A stretch of 64,000 nt of DNA from Paenibacillus timonensis (lineage in GTDB: Bacteria; Bacillota; Bacilli; Paenibacillales; Paenibacillaceae), in the NCBI RefSeq assembly GCF_022427145.1, contig NZ_JAKSXN010000004.1:1-64000 (forward strand). The letters run 5' to 3'. Positions 10,045 to 19,180 of the stretch are shown here, piece by piece; the stretch's first letter is position 1, and each line of letters begins with the position of its first letter. The position numbers were made by a program, and so were the translations under genes. The notes beneath the pieces are model-generated. The model saw only the letters and a program-made list of their open reading frames with translations. It did no database searches and was not told where the DNA came from.

Positions 10045-10233
10045 AAAATAACTGCAGGAGTGCAGCTATTTTCGCCGATTGTCGGGTTTATCCCAAAATA
10101 GCTGCAAGAGTGCAGTTATTCCCAAGGCAAAAGGCCGATTGTCTCGAAATCACAGAAAATAACTGTATTAACGCAGCTATTTAGCCGTTGAGATCAGGCT
10201 GTGAGGAAATAACTGCATCCACGCAGTTATTTC
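10045..10233. repeat. Array of four 28-bp palindromic repeats
   Basis: Four imperfect copies of an inverted repeat with outer arms AAATAACTGC / GCAGTTATTT and a 4-6 nt variable centre lie at 10045-10072, 10095-10122, 10156-10183 and 10206-10233. Start-to-start spacing is 50, 61 and 50 bp. Copies 1 and 2 are followed by GCCGATTGTC. Each could form a hairpin in DNA or RNA. The 500-bp gap between rnr and the GntR-type gene holds nothing else recognisable besides the rnr terminator and the promoter/operator of the next gene. Confidence 0.8.
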
Positions 10234-10374
10234 GATGATTTCGTGCAATGCAGATTCAGTTCATGCTTGGCGAGTAAGGCCATTTTTTCCTCCCACTACA
10301 GGTTTGCTTGGTTTGAACGGCTATCTCCCTACCGCGACTTCACATCTTCCTCATAGACAAAAGAAAAATAAATA

Positions 10375-10389
10375 ATATACTAAGTATAT
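10375..10389 (+). promoter_or_regulatory. Putative operator of the GntR/LacI-type repressor (upstream copy)
   Basis: A perfect palindrome ATATACT-A-AGTATAT, 35 bp before the repressor start. The same arms, in the opposite order, recur just after the repressor gene (11495-11509), which suggests autoregulation plus control of the transport genes. Confidence 0.55.
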
Positions 10390-10423
10390 ATATTATGATG
10401 AGCGAAGATGGGAGTGGCCTGAT

Positions 10424-11494
10424 TTGAAGAATCTACCCTTATATAAACAGATCCAGGATGATATCAAAGAGCGCATCCAATCCGGGGAACTGAGGCCGGG
10501 AGACCGAATTCCGTCGGAGAAGGAACTGGCCGAGGAGTACCATGTCAGCCAAATCACGAGCAAAAATGCCTTGATCGGCCTGGCGGATGAAGGGATCCTC
10601 ACGCGGCATCAAGGCAAGGGGACTTTCGTCAATGACGAGGTGTGGAGCTATTTGAACGCGTCCGAGGCCGCGCAGCGCACGGATGCGACCCGCAAGGGAA
10701 CGATCGGCTTGATCATCCCTACACTGCAAACCAAGGTGGAACGACGGATCGTGGACAATATCGAACGGTTTGCCTGGGCGTCCGGCTATCAATTGACGCT
10801 CAGTATATCGAGGGAATCGCAGCGAAATGAAAGCGAAGCGATCGAAGCCTTTCATCGCAACGGCGTGAAGGGCATGGTTATCTTTCCGACCGAGGAGGAG
10901 AACTACAACGAGGATATTCTTCGCCTGTCGATCGATAAATTCCCACTCGTTCTGATCGACCGTTATTTGAAAGATATTCGGACTTACAGCGTCAGCGCGG
11001 ATAACGAAAAGGGAACCTTCGACGCCGTCAGCTGCTTGCTGGAACAGGGGCACCGGGAAATCGCCCTGATCTCTCCCGTGATCACGAATACCGTAACCGA
11101 AGACCGCGCGGCCGGCTTTGAACGGGCGTTCTATCAGAATCAACTGCCGATCAACAAAAACCAATGGTGTATCCTGAATTTCGACGATATCCATAACGGT
11201 AACGGCGAAAAAATAATCCATGAATTTTTCGTTTCGCATCCCGAAATTACGGCGGCGTTCGTCATGAACGCGCAGCTCACGAATTTTGCTTACAATGCGC
11301 TGGGTCGTTTGAATAAGAAAGTGCCGGAGGATTTTGCGCTGTTCGGATTCGACGGGCCGGAGCGTCCGGGCGTCCATTTCGTGCAGCAAGATATCGAAAC
11401 GATGTGCAAGCATACCGTGGAATGTTTGCTGGAGCAGCTGGAAGGTCACTCGAATCCGCGGAGAGTTACGGTTCCCGTAGAATTAATATCATAA
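10424..11494 (+). CDS. GntR-family repressor with LacI-type sugar-binding domain (AraR-like)
   Basis: This 356-residue regulator has a GntR winged-helix DNA-binding domain at the N-terminus (about 1-70; LPLYKQIQDDIKERIQSGEL, then PSEKELAEEYHVSQITSKNA) and a periplasmic-binding-protein-like effector domain (about 85-350; GTIGLIIPTL, ...ALFGFDGPE). This fusion is the hallmark of AraR, the arabinose repressor of Bacillus. The TTG start follows a GGGAGTGG stretch. It precedes an ABC uptake system, a GH43 and a GH2 enzyme, so it probably responds to arabinose or a related pentose sugar and represses this locus. The effector is inferred from context. Confidence 0.85.
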   Translation: MKNLPLYKQIQDDIKERIQSGELRPGDRIPSEKELAEEYHVSQITSKNALIGLADEGILTRHQGKGTFVNDEVWSYLNASEAAQRTDATRKGTIGLIIPTLQTKVERRIVDNIERFAWASGYQLTLSISRESQRNESEAIEAFHRNGVKGMVIFPTEEENYNEDILRLSIDKFPLVLIDRYLKDIRTYSVSADNEKGTFDAVSCLLEQGHREIALISPVITNTVTEDRAAGFERAFYQNQLPINKNQWCILNFDDIHNGNGEKIIHEFFVSHPEITAAFVMNAQLTNFAYNALGRLNKKVPEDFALFGFDGPERPGVHFVQQDIETMCKHTVECLLEQLEGHSNPRRVTVPVELIS

Positions 11495-11568
11495 AGTATA
11501 TTATATACTAAATAAAGTATACTAATATCTAAGTGGATATACTAAAATGCAAATGTAAAGCGGTTACA
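11495..11568 (+). promoter_or_regulatory. Operator cluster and cre-like site before the sugar ABC genes
   Basis: A perfect palindrome AGTATAT-T-ATATACT (11495-11509) begins right after the repressor stop codon. Two further related half-sites follow: AGTATACTAA (11516-11525) and GATATACTAA (11536-11545). TGTAAAGCGGTTACA (11554-11568) resembles a CcpA cre with one extra base. Together they suggest substrate-specific repression plus carbon catabolite control. Confidence 0.5.
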
Positions 11569-11628
11569 ATCCGAAACAGACACACATCATTCCGTAATCG
11601 CGACGAATTCAATAGGGAGGTTATGCAC

Positions 11629-13014
11629 GTGAAAACCAATCGCTTGGCAGTCATTGCGGTGCTTTTGGTCATGTCCATGTTGGTAGCGCTTACAGGTTGT
11701 GGCTCTAGTAATAATGCCAACTCGGCCAATGCCTCGAAGGAACCGGGTAACCAGAATCAAGGTACTTCAAACGGACAGCAAGTCAACTCGGATGAGAAAG
11801 TCGAAATTTCTTTCATGGGTCACGGAGATCCAAACGAGAAGAAGATTTTTGCCTCATTGATCCAATCCTTTGAAGACAAATACCCGAACGTGAAAGTCAA
11901 TTACACCAGCGTGCCGCCGGCCGAATACAACCAGAAGCTCACGACGCTGGTAGCTTCCGGCAAGGCGCCGGATATCTTCTATCTGTCCGGACCGGCCTTT
12001 TTCAAATATGCGGAAGCCGGCACGATTCTCAACATTCAAAGCTACTTGGATAACACGGATCTGTTCAATCAAGACAATGTTTGGAAGCAAGCGCTCGACC
12101 GATACCGGTACGACGGTACGAATCTGGGAACGGGAGACTTGTACGGGCTTCCTAAAGACGTTGGCCCCTGGGCGATGGCCTATAACAAAGATCTCTTTGA
12201 TGAAGCCGGGGCGGAATATCCGTCCGCCGAGCCGGGCGGCTGGACTTGGGACGATTACCTGAAGGCGGCCCAAGCGGTCACGAAGGATACGAACGGCGAC
12301 GGCAAATCCGATATTTTCGGCGGTGCGGGTTTTCCTTTAGAAGCGGCGGTATGGGGCAACGGCGGACAATACATCGATTATGCGACAGGGAAAATCGCCG
12401 TGGATACGCCGGAGTTTGCCGAAGCGATGCAATTCATCGCGGATTTGAACCTGAAATATCACGTCAGCCCTTCCGCGGATGACGAGAAGGCCATGAACAG
12501 CTATTCGCGGTTCGTCGCCGGCAAGATCGGCATGTTCCCGCTCGGACCTTGGGACCAACCTGCCTTCTGGGATCTGCCTTTCGGCTGGGATATCGCGCCG
12601 TGGCCGGCCAGCCCGAACACGGGAAAAACGTCAACTTGGCTCGGATCGATGGGCTTTGCCCTTTCCAGCAAATCCAAACATCCGCAAGAAGCGTTTAACC
12701 TGGCTGCCTTCCTATCGTTGGACCCTGAGGGTCAAAAACAAAACATGGAAATGGGCCAGGCCGTGCCGAACCTGATCGATATGGCGAAAAACGATTACTT
12801 AAACAACGGCAAAGCGCCGGAGCACAAGCAGGTCTTCCTTGACATCATCGATTACGGGCATCCGCCGGTGGAATACGGCTCGAAGGATACGCAATGGCTG
12901 GATACCTTTAACCAAGAGGCCAGCAAGGTGTGGACCGGCAAGCAAACGGCGGCGGAATGGGCGAAAGAAATTGCGCCTAAGCTGCAGGATTTGTACGACA
13001 AAGGGAACAAGTAA
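11629..13014 (+). CDS. Sugar ABC transporter substrate-binding lipoprotein
   Basis: This 461-residue protein should capture an oligosaccharide outside the cell for the two permeases that follow. A signal peptide ends in the lipobox LTGC, followed by a Ser/Asn-rich linker and an extracellular solute-binding family 1 body (EISFMGHGDPNEKKIF..., PAEYNQKLTTLVASGKAPDI). The reading frame is open back to 11533, but the GTG at 11629 is chosen because GGGAGG lies 8 nt upstream and the operators at 11495-11568 would otherwise be coding; ATG at 11623 is the alternative. It starts the arabino-oligosaccharide operon. Confidence 0.9.
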   Translation: MKTNRLAVIAVLLVMSMLVALTGCGSSNNANSANASKEPGNQNQGTSNGQQVNSDEKVEISFMGHGDPNEKKIFASLIQSFEDKYPNVKVNYTSVPPAEYNQKLTTLVASGKAPDIFYLSGPAFFKYAEAGTILNIQSYLDNTDLFNQDNVWKQALDRYRYDGTNLGTGDLYGLPKDVGPWAMAYNKDLFDEAGAEYPSAEPGGWTWDDYLKAAQAVTKDTNGDGKSDIFGGAGFPLEAAVWGNGGQYIDYATGKIAVDTPEFAEAMQFIADLNLKYHVSPSADDEKAMNSYSRFVAGKIGMFPLGPWDQPAFWDLPFGWDIAPWPASPNTGKTSTWLGSMGFALSSKSKHPQEAFNLAAFLSLDPEGQKQNMEMGQAVPNLIDMAKNDYLNNGKAPEHKQVFLDIIDYGHPPVEYGSKDTQWLDTFNQEASKVWTGKQTAAEWAKEIAPKLQDLYDKGNK

Positions 13015-13104
13015 CGCGGGATAAACACGAACAATGGAAGGTGGAAGCCAGGCGCGTACTGCTTTCACCTTCTCTTAATTCTTTCGCGGGAAGGAAGAAG
13101 GGTC

Positions 13105-13998
13105 ATGACAAATAAAATCCCCGGTTTTCGGCGCAAGGAGATCATGTGGGCTTACGGGTTCGTTGCGGTTCCGCTGCTTGGGTTCCTCATTTTCGGCCTT
13201 GCTCCGTTAATTGCCTCAGCCGTTTTAAGCTTAACCCAGTGGGACATGGTTTCATCCCCCAAGTTCGTCGGATTCGCCAACTACGTGGATCTGTTTAAGG
13301 ACGAGAAGGTGGTGAAGTCGCTGTTCAACACGGTGTTCATGCTGATCGGGATTCCGCTCGGCATGGTGCTTTCGCTGCTGCTGGCCATCCTTATGAACCA
13401 GAAGATCAAAGGCATCTCGATTTTTCGAACCATCTATTACATTCCGGTGATCTCGCCGATCATCGCGGTCTCCCTCTTGTGGCAATGGATCTTAAACCAA
13501 GATTACGGGCTGTTAAATCAGCTGTTATGGAATTCGTTCCATATCACCGGACCGAACTGGCTCGGCGATCCCCTTTGGATCAAGCCGTCTTTGATCTTAA
13601 TGGGGCTGTGGGGCGGCATCGGGGGCAATATGGTGCTCTATCTGGCCGGATTGCAGTCGATCTCCCGAAGCTACTATGAGGCGGCCGAGGTGGATGGGGC
13701 TAACGGGTTTCAAAAATTCGTTCATATCACGTTTCCGCTTCTCTCGAACATTCATTTCTATATCGTGGTGATGGGCGTCATCGGCACGTTCCAAGCGTTC
13801 AGCCAGATCTACGTCATGGCCGCGGACGGGGGGCCCGAATTCAGCGCGGCTACGGTGGTCTTCTACATTTACCAGCATGCGTTCGAATATTTCAACATGG
13901 GGTACGCCAGCTCGTTGGCCTGGGTGCTTGGCATCATTATCTTCATCTTGACGCTGCTCCAATTCCGTTTGTCCAAACGTTGGATTTACAACGATTAG
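13105..13998 (+). CDS. Sugar ABC transporter permease (AraP/MalF type)
   Basis: This 297-residue integral membrane protein has about six helices and the binding-protein-dependent transport signature EAAEVDGANGFQKFVHITFPLL (EAA loop, contacts the ATPase) near residue 192. It resembles AraP, the first permease of the arabinan-oligomer transporter. It follows the binding protein by 90 bp and precedes the second permease. GGAAGGAAGAAGGG lies upstream of the ATG. No ATPase gene is nearby, so a shared ATPase such as an MsmX type is presumed. Confidence 0.9.
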   Translation: MTNKIPGFRRKEIMWAYGFVAVPLLGFLIFGLAPLIASAVLSLTQWDMVSSPKFVGFANYVDLFKDEKVVKSLFNTVFMLIGIPLGMVLSLLLAILMNQKIKGISIFRTIYYIPVISPIIAVSLLWQWILNQDYGLLNQLLWNSFHITGPNWLGDPLWIKPSLILMGLWGGIGGNMVLYLAGLQSISRSYYEAAEVDGANGFQKFVHITFPLLSNIHFYIVVMGVIGTFQAFSQIYVMAADGGPEFSAATVVFYIYQHAFEYFNMGYASSLAWVLGIIIFILTLLQFRLSKRWIYND

Positions 13999-14037
13999 GA
14001 ACGCGTTACTTGAGACTTTAGCATTGGAGGCGTGTTT

Positions 14038-14877
14038 ATGCTGCTGAGACGTCGAATCGCCCTTAGCATCAATGTCCTTATCTTATTGTTTGGCTCCATC
14101 ATCATGTTGGCACCGCTGGCCTGGTCGCTATCGACCTCCCTCAAGGAGAAAAAGAACGTGTTCGACCTTCCGCCGAAATGGATTCCGGATCCCATCACGT
14201 TTGCCAACTACAAGGGAGTTTGGGCCGAGGCCCCGATACTCCACGGTTTTCTGAACAGCGCGACGATCGTGGTTTTCGTCTTGACGATCGGTTTATTCGT
14301 TTCAACGATGGCGGCGTATGCGTTCGCCAAGGTGGATTTTCCGTTCAAAGAAACGATCTTTATGTGTTTGCTGGGCACGATGATGATTCCGTATTCGGTC
14401 ATGATGATTCCGCAATTTATCGGGTTCTCTGAGTTGGATTGGGTCGACACGTTGCTTCCGTTAATCGTTCCCGGACTGTTCGGCAATATCGTGGTGGTGT
14501 TCTTCCTGCGTCAATTCATGCAGGGCTCGATTCCGACGGAATTGATCGAAGCCGCGAAGCTGGACGGGAGCGGGTTCATTCGCACGTTCATGCAAATTGC
14601 CCTGCCGATCGCCAAACCGGCGATTGCCGCTCAAGCTGCGCTGGGATTCATGGGGATCTGGAACGATTTCCTCGGTCCTTTGATTTATTTGCATACGCCG
14701 GAGAAGCAGACCATCCAGGTGATGATCGCTTCCCTTCAATCGATGTATATCAGCAATTCCGATTATCCGTTGATCATGTCGGCTTCGGTCATTGCCATGG
14801 TTCCCGTCATCCTGGTGTTCTTCTTCTGCCAGAAGTATTTCGTCGAATCGCTCGCGATCAGCGGGTTGAAGGGATAG
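14038..14877 (+). CDS. Sugar ABC transporter permease (AraQ/MalG type)
   Basis: This 279-residue second permease has six predicted helices and the EAA-loop ELIEAAKLDGSGFIRTFMQI. It resembles AraQ. ATG at 14038 is chosen over the in-frame GTG at 14032 because GGAGG (14026-14030) lies 7 nt upstream. It forms the membrane pore with the preceding permease and is 33 bp after it. Confidence 0.9.
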   Translation: MLLRRRIALSINVLILLFGSIIMLAPLAWSLSTSLKEKKNVFDLPPKWIPDPITFANYKGVWAEAPILHGFLNSATIVVFVLTIGLFVSTMAAYAFAKVDFPFKETIFMCLLGTMMIPYSVMMIPQFIGFSELDWVDTLLPLIVPGLFGNIVVVFFLRQFMQGSIPTELIEAAKLDGSGFIRTFMQIALPIAKPAIAAQAALGFMGIWNDFLGPLIYLHTPEKQTIQVMIASLQSMYISNSDYPLIMSASVIAMVPVILVFFFCQKYFVESLAISGLKG

Positions 14878-14886
14878 GATGCGACA

Positions 14887-17349
14887 ATGGACCATCTGCC
14901 CGGGAGAAGGAAGAAGTTTACGCTGGCCGCCTTGTGCACGGCCGTCTGCCTAGCGCTAATTCTTGGTTCATGCAGCTCGAACGAAGGGGTGAAGGTGAAA
15001 TTGTATAGCGATCAGGATCCAACTTATCAAAACCCTTTTACGTTGCCCGAGGAATGGGAGGATTACGGAATCGGCGACCCCTATATTCTTCGCCACGACG
15101 GAAAGTATTATCTCTACTGCAGTACGAAGGACTTCCGCGCCGGGATCAAGGGCTGGAGTTCGGAGGACCTGATTCATTGGACGCCCGAAGGCCTGGTGAC
15201 CGAGGACCCGATCACGACGGGCGCATACGCACCCGAAGTGGTGTATTGGAACGGGTACTTCTATATGTACACCTCACCCGCCGGGAACGGACACTACGTC
15301 CTGCGAAGCGATAGCCCGACGGGGCCGTTCGAGGTACAAACGGAGAACTTGGGACTTAGCATCGACGGCTCGGTTTTTATTGACGATAACGGCGCGTGGT
15401 ACTTCACGCATGCGGGAGACCAGGGCATCGTCATTCATCCGATGACGGATCCCTATACGATCGATATCGGGTCTACGACCAACGCTTATCTGGGCGGGTG
15501 GACGGAAGGCTCCACGATCATCAAACGCAACGGCACGTACTATATGACTTATACCGGAAATCATGTATTCAGCAAAGGATATCGGATTAACTATGCCGTT
15601 GCCCATGATGACCCGACAAGCGCTTATCAGGTGCCGGACAATAATCCGTTGATCATTCACACTTCTGGTTCGTTCGTCGGTTTGGGCCACAGCTCGAGCT
15701 TCGTCGGGCCGGATCTGGATTCCTATTATATGGTGTATCACAATTTGGTCGGCCACTCCGCGGAAGGTCCGCCGGTGCGGCAAATGGATATCGACCGCAT
15801 CGTGTTCAACGGCGACCGGATGGAAGTGCTTGGGCCGACGAACAGCGCACAGCCGGTTCCGAAGCTGGCGGATTTTCAAAGCCGTTTGGATCAGCCGGAG
15901 GCCAAGGCGAATTGGGACGTGGAGACGCTGCCGGATGGCACGAAAAGATGGTTAAGCAAGGTGGAGACGAACGACGGATTTACCGCCGAATACAACCTGA
16001 GCCTAGTGCAACCGGTCGATGACGAACAGGCTTATGTGGAGGCGATTTTTTCATATACCGATTCGGAAAATTACTGGTCAACGCGTTTGACGCCGGCGAG
16101 CGGTGAGTTGTCTGTGGTGCAGGTTAACGAAGGCCAGGTGGAGCAGGTCGGCAGTCTTCGATTACCGGAAGACTTCGATTTTACGAAACTCCATACGGTG
16201 CGCGTGGAAAATGACGGAAGCGCGGTTCGCGTTTATTTCGACCAAATGTTGAAATTTAACCTGCCGGTTCAAGCGACCGTTGCGGGCCGGATCGGGTACG
16301 CGGCGTTCCATGCCGATCCTTCGTATTCGTACACGGCGTTCTCCAACGATGTGGGCGGGAGCAGCGACTTTGAAGTCTACAAGCCGATTCCAGGCACGAT
16401 TGATGCGATCCATTATTTGAAGGAGGCCGAACGCGGCTTTAAGGTGAATCCGGCTGCCGACGCCGGGGAGTTCCGCAAGACGGATGGGGTTTCCATCGGC
16501 ATGGCGGAGGATCGCAGTTATTTCGTGAAGCTGGAGCAGGAAGGGGATTGGCTGACCTATAAGGTCAACGTGGCCGAGGCCGGAACCTACGGCTTGGCGA
16601 TGCGCCTCTTGACCTCGGAGGAAGCGGCGACGGTTGAGGTGAGCAGCGGGAACGAGAAGCAAACCTTCAAGATTGCGCCCGATCCCGACCCGGACTGGAA
16701 AACGGTCAAGCTGGGAGCCATGAAGCTTCCGGAAGGCTACCATACATTGAAAATCAAACTGCGCAAGGGTCAAGTGACCTTCAGCGCGTTGGATCTCTAT
16801 GCGTCGGCGAAAGCGCCGAAATCGGGGGCGAATCTGCTAGAAGCGGTGGAGGCCGAGGATATTTACGGTGCCTTCGAAGCCATTGACGGCGGGTTCAGGG
16901 GGAGCGGGATCGCGGATGATCGCTTGTTCGTCGGAGATGAGGCTTGGGATGACTATGAGATGTCCGTGCAAGTCGGCATCCCGGAAAATCCGGCCGGGGA
17001 AGCTCAGGTTTACGTCCGCACGACGAACGAATCCTACTTCGAGCATCAAGTACAGGACTCGGCGATGGGTTACGCGATCAGCCTTACCGACGGGCAGCTG
17101 CAGTTGCTGAAGTTGAATTACGGATCGATTGCCGTCAGCAGCGGACGCGCTACGATGGAACCCGGACAGACCTACTCGCTGCGCGTCGTGTTGGCCGGTT
17201 CGCGCATCCAAGTCTATTGGGATGGGGCGGATGAGCCGGTCATCGATTATATGGATCCCGATCCTTATTTCCACGGACGGGTCGGCCTTCGAAGCATCGG
17301 TTCGACGTTCAGCTTCAACCAGATGCAAGCGAATGCTGTAAAGAGATAG
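14887..17349 (+). CDS. GH43-family lipoprotein with C-terminal carbohydrate-binding and beta-sandwich domains
   Basis: This 820-residue surface-anchored glycosidase probably acts on arabinan, arabinoxylan or related polymers and feeds the adjacent transporter. A signal peptide ends in lipobox LGSC. The GH43 five-bladed propeller (about 45-330) shows the catalytic base Asp in YGIGDPYIL (about residue 62) and acid Glu in GGWTEGSTII (about 204). It is followed by a beta-sandwich (about 335-495), a CBM6/35-like domain (about 505-645; HYLKEAERGF..., DWKTVKLGAMKLPEGYHTLK) and a LamG/DUF1080-like sandwich (about 650-820). It begins 9 bp after the permease stop with a weak ribosome binding site. Whether it is an arabinanase, arabinofuranosidase or xylosidase cannot be decided. 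Confidence 0.85.
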   Translation: MDHLPGRRKKFTLAALCTAVCLALILGSCSSNEGVKVKLYSDQDPTYQNPFTLPEEWEDYGIGDPYILRHDGKYYLYCSTKDFRAGIKGWSSEDLIHWTPEGLVTEDPITTGAYAPEVVYWNGYFYMYTSPAGNGHYVLRSDSPTGPFEVQTENLGLSIDGSVFIDDNGAWYFTHAGDQGIVIHPMTDPYTIDIGSTTNAYLGGWTEGSTIIKRNGTYYMTYTGNHVFSKGYRINYAVAHDDPTSAYQVPDNNPLIIHTSGSFVGLGHSSSFVGPDLDSYYMVYHNLVGHSAEGPPVRQMDIDRIVFNGDRMEVLGPTNSAQPVPKLADFQSRLDQPEAKANWDVETLPDGTKRWLSKVETNDGFTAEYNLSLVQPVDDEQAYVEAIFSYTDSENYWSTRLTPASGELSVVQVNEGQVEQVGSLRLPEDFDFTKLHTVRVENDGSAVRVYFDQMLKFNLPVQATVAGRIGYAAFHADPSYSYTAFSNDVGGSSDFEVYKPIPGTIDAIHYLKEAERGFKVNPAADAGEFRKTDGVSIGMAEDRSYFVKLEQEGDWLTYKVNVAEAGTYGLAMRLLTSEEAATVEVSSGNEKQTFKIAPDPDPDWKTVKLGAMKLPEGYHTLKIKLRKGQVTFSALDLYASAKAPKSGANLLEAVEAEDIYGAFEAIDGGFRGSGIADDRLFVGDEAWDDYEMSVQVGIPENPAGEAQVYVRTTNESYFEHQVQDSAMGYAISLTDGQLQLLKLNYGSIAVSSGRATMEPGQTYSLRVVLAGSRIQVYWDGADEPVIDYMDPDPYFHGRVGLRSIGSTFSFNQMQANAVKR

Positions 17350-17371
17350 ATAGAGGAAAAGGAGTAAACCC

Positions 17372-19132
17372 ATGACAACCCATATGTATATCAAAGATTA
17401 TCCCAGACCGCAATTCGTGAGGGAGCATTGGATCAATTTGAATGGAGAGTGGGACTTCCGCTTTGACGATGAGAATATCGGCGAGCGGGAGAACTGGTAC
17501 GAGAATCTGCGGGCCGATCGAAAGATCCAGGTGCCGTTTACGTACGAAACCAAACTGAGCGGGATCGGAGAGGAAACCTTCCACCCTCAGGTCTGGTACG
17601 AGAAGAAGCTAACCCTCCCGGCCGATGCGGCGGGGCAGCGGGCGATTCTCCGCTTTCAGGCCGTCGATTACCGCGCCAAGCTGTGGGTTAACGGCGTTTA
17701 CGTCGGGCAGCATCAAGGCGGCTACGCCGCGTTCTCTTTTGACATCACGCCGTACGTGACTTTCGGCAGCGAAAATGTGCTGACGGTGAAGGCGGAAGAC
17801 AGCGAGAGCTGTACGCAGCCCCGCGGGAAGCAACGCTGGCAGAGCGAAAGCTTCGAATGCTTCTATGTGCAATCCACGGGCATTTGGCAAACGGTATGGC
17901 TGGAGTTCGTGGACCCTGCGCATCTGGACGCCGTGAAGATCACGCCCGATTTCGATAACCGGTCCGTGGCTTTTGAATACCAAGTCGCGGGCGATTTGGG
18001 GGACGGCCAGCTTGAGCTTGAGACCGTCATCTCTTTGAAAGGAAGAATCGTGAAGCAGATGCGCCTGGCCATCGACCGGCCATGGCTTCGGGTCGATGCC
18101 GATTTGCTGCATGAAGCGGGAGGGCCCTGGAAATTCAGCGAGTGGTCCCCGCAGCGTCCGAATCTGTACGACGTGGAATTTATTTTGTACCGGGACCAAC
18201 AGGTGGTCGACCATGTGTTTTCCTATTTCGGGATGCGGAAGATTTCGATCGAGAACGGCAAGGTGCTGCTGAACAATACGCCGATCTACCAAAGATTGAT
18301 TTTGGATCAGGGGTATTGGCCGGATTCGCATTTGACGCCGCCTTCCGAGGAAGCCATCCTCGAGGACATCGATAAAATCATGGCGATGGGTTATAACGGC
18401 GTGCGCAAGCATATGAAGATCGAAGACGCCCGGTTTTTGTACTGGTGCGACGTCAAGGGGCTGCTCGTCTGGTCGGAGATGGCGGCGACGTTCGAATTTA
18501 ACGATCGGGCCGTCGAGGCGTTCACGAAGGAATGGGTCGAGATCGTCCGCCAGCAATATAACCACCCGAGTATCATCACCTGGGTTCCTTTCAACGAATC
18601 CTGGGGCGTGGCCAATATTTTGAACGACCGCAAGCAACAGGAGTTTACGGAGGGGATTTATCACCTGACCAAAGCGATGGATCCTTACCGTCCGGTGATT
18701 ACGAACGACGGGTGGGAGCACACGGTTTCGGACATTTTGACCCTGCATGACTACGAGGAATCGGGAAGCCGTTTCCTGGAGCGCTACAAGGACATGGAAG
18801 CCGTCACCGGCAACCAGATTTCGTTTAATAATTGGAAATATGCCATGGCGAACGGGTACGCCTATCGCGGCCAGCCGATCGTCATCTCGGAGTTCGGCGG
18901 GATCGCCTTCCAATCGGAGTCGGGTTGGGGATACGGCAACCAAGTAAGCGGCGAAGAGGCGTTTATCGAACGCTTCGAGAGCATCACGAAAGCAATCAAG
19001 TCGATCGAGGAGATCTGCGGCTACTGTTATACGCAAATTACCGACGTGCAGCAGGAGGTTAACGGCCTGTTGACGGAGACTCGCGAGCCCAAGGTGCCGC
19101 TGGAGACGATCCGACGGATTAATCTGGCATAG
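17372..19132 (+). CDS. GH2-family glycoside hydrolase
   Basis: This 586-residue protein has the GH2 layout: N-terminal sugar-binding jelly roll (about 10-175; LNGEWDFRFD, ...ILRFQAVDYRAKLWVNG), Ig-like sandwich (about 180-290) and TIM barrel (about 290-585). The acid/base Glu is in WVPFNESWG (about 405) and the nucleophile Glu in VISEFGG (about 503). No signal peptide, so it should act inside the cell on imported oligosaccharides. AAAGGAG precedes the ATG. GH2 includes beta-galactosidases, glucuronidases and arabinosidases; with GH43 and an AraR-like regulator, a pentose-containing substrate is likely but unproven. Confidence 0.88.
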   Translation: MTTHMYIKDYPRPQFVREHWINLNGEWDFRFDDENIGERENWYENLRADRKIQVPFTYETKLSGIGEETFHPQVWYEKKLTLPADAAGQRAILRFQAVDYRAKLWVNGVYVGQHQGGYAAFSFDITPYVTFGSENVLTVKAEDSESCTQPRGKQRWQSESFECFYVQSTGIWQTVWLEFVDPAHLDAVKITPDFDNRSVAFEYQVAGDLGDGQLELETVISLKGRIVKQMRLAIDRPWLRVDADLLHEAGGPWKFSEWSPQRPNLYDVEFILYRDQQVVDHVFSYFGMRKISIENGKVLLNNTPIYQRLILDQGYWPDSHLTPPSEEAILEDIDKIMAMGYNGVRKHMKIEDARFLYWCDVKGLLVWSEMAATFEFNDRAVEAFTKEWVEIVRQQYNHPSIITWVPFNESWGVANILNDRKQQEFTEGIYHLTKAMDPYRPVITNDGWEHTVSDILTLHDYEESGSRFLERYKDMEAVTGNQISFNNWKYAMANGYAYRGQPIVISEFGGIAFQSESGWGYGNQVSGEEAFIERFESITKAIKSIEEICGYCYTQITDVQQEVNGLLTETREPKVPLETIRRINLA

Positions 19133-19142
19133 CGAAAAAAAT

Positions 19143-19180
19143 CAGCCCCCGGAGTAATGGCTCCGGGGGCTGGTTGTTTT
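19143..19180. terminator. Terminator between convergent operons
   Basis: Perfect 12-bp stem CAGCCCCCGGAG/CTCCGGGGGCTG with a 6-nt loop and T-run on the + side and A-run (GAAAAAAAT) before it, serving the GH2 gene and the PHP gene. Confidence 0.88.

Noticed and set aside
10045-10233. CRISPR array
   Set aside because: Repeats are palindromic over their full length with variable centres, spacers are similar to one another in part, and no cas genes are near.
17609-19036. 475-codon minus-strand frame
   Set aside because: Antisense to the GH2 gene with intact catalytic motifs; product is His/Arg/Leu-rich without domains.
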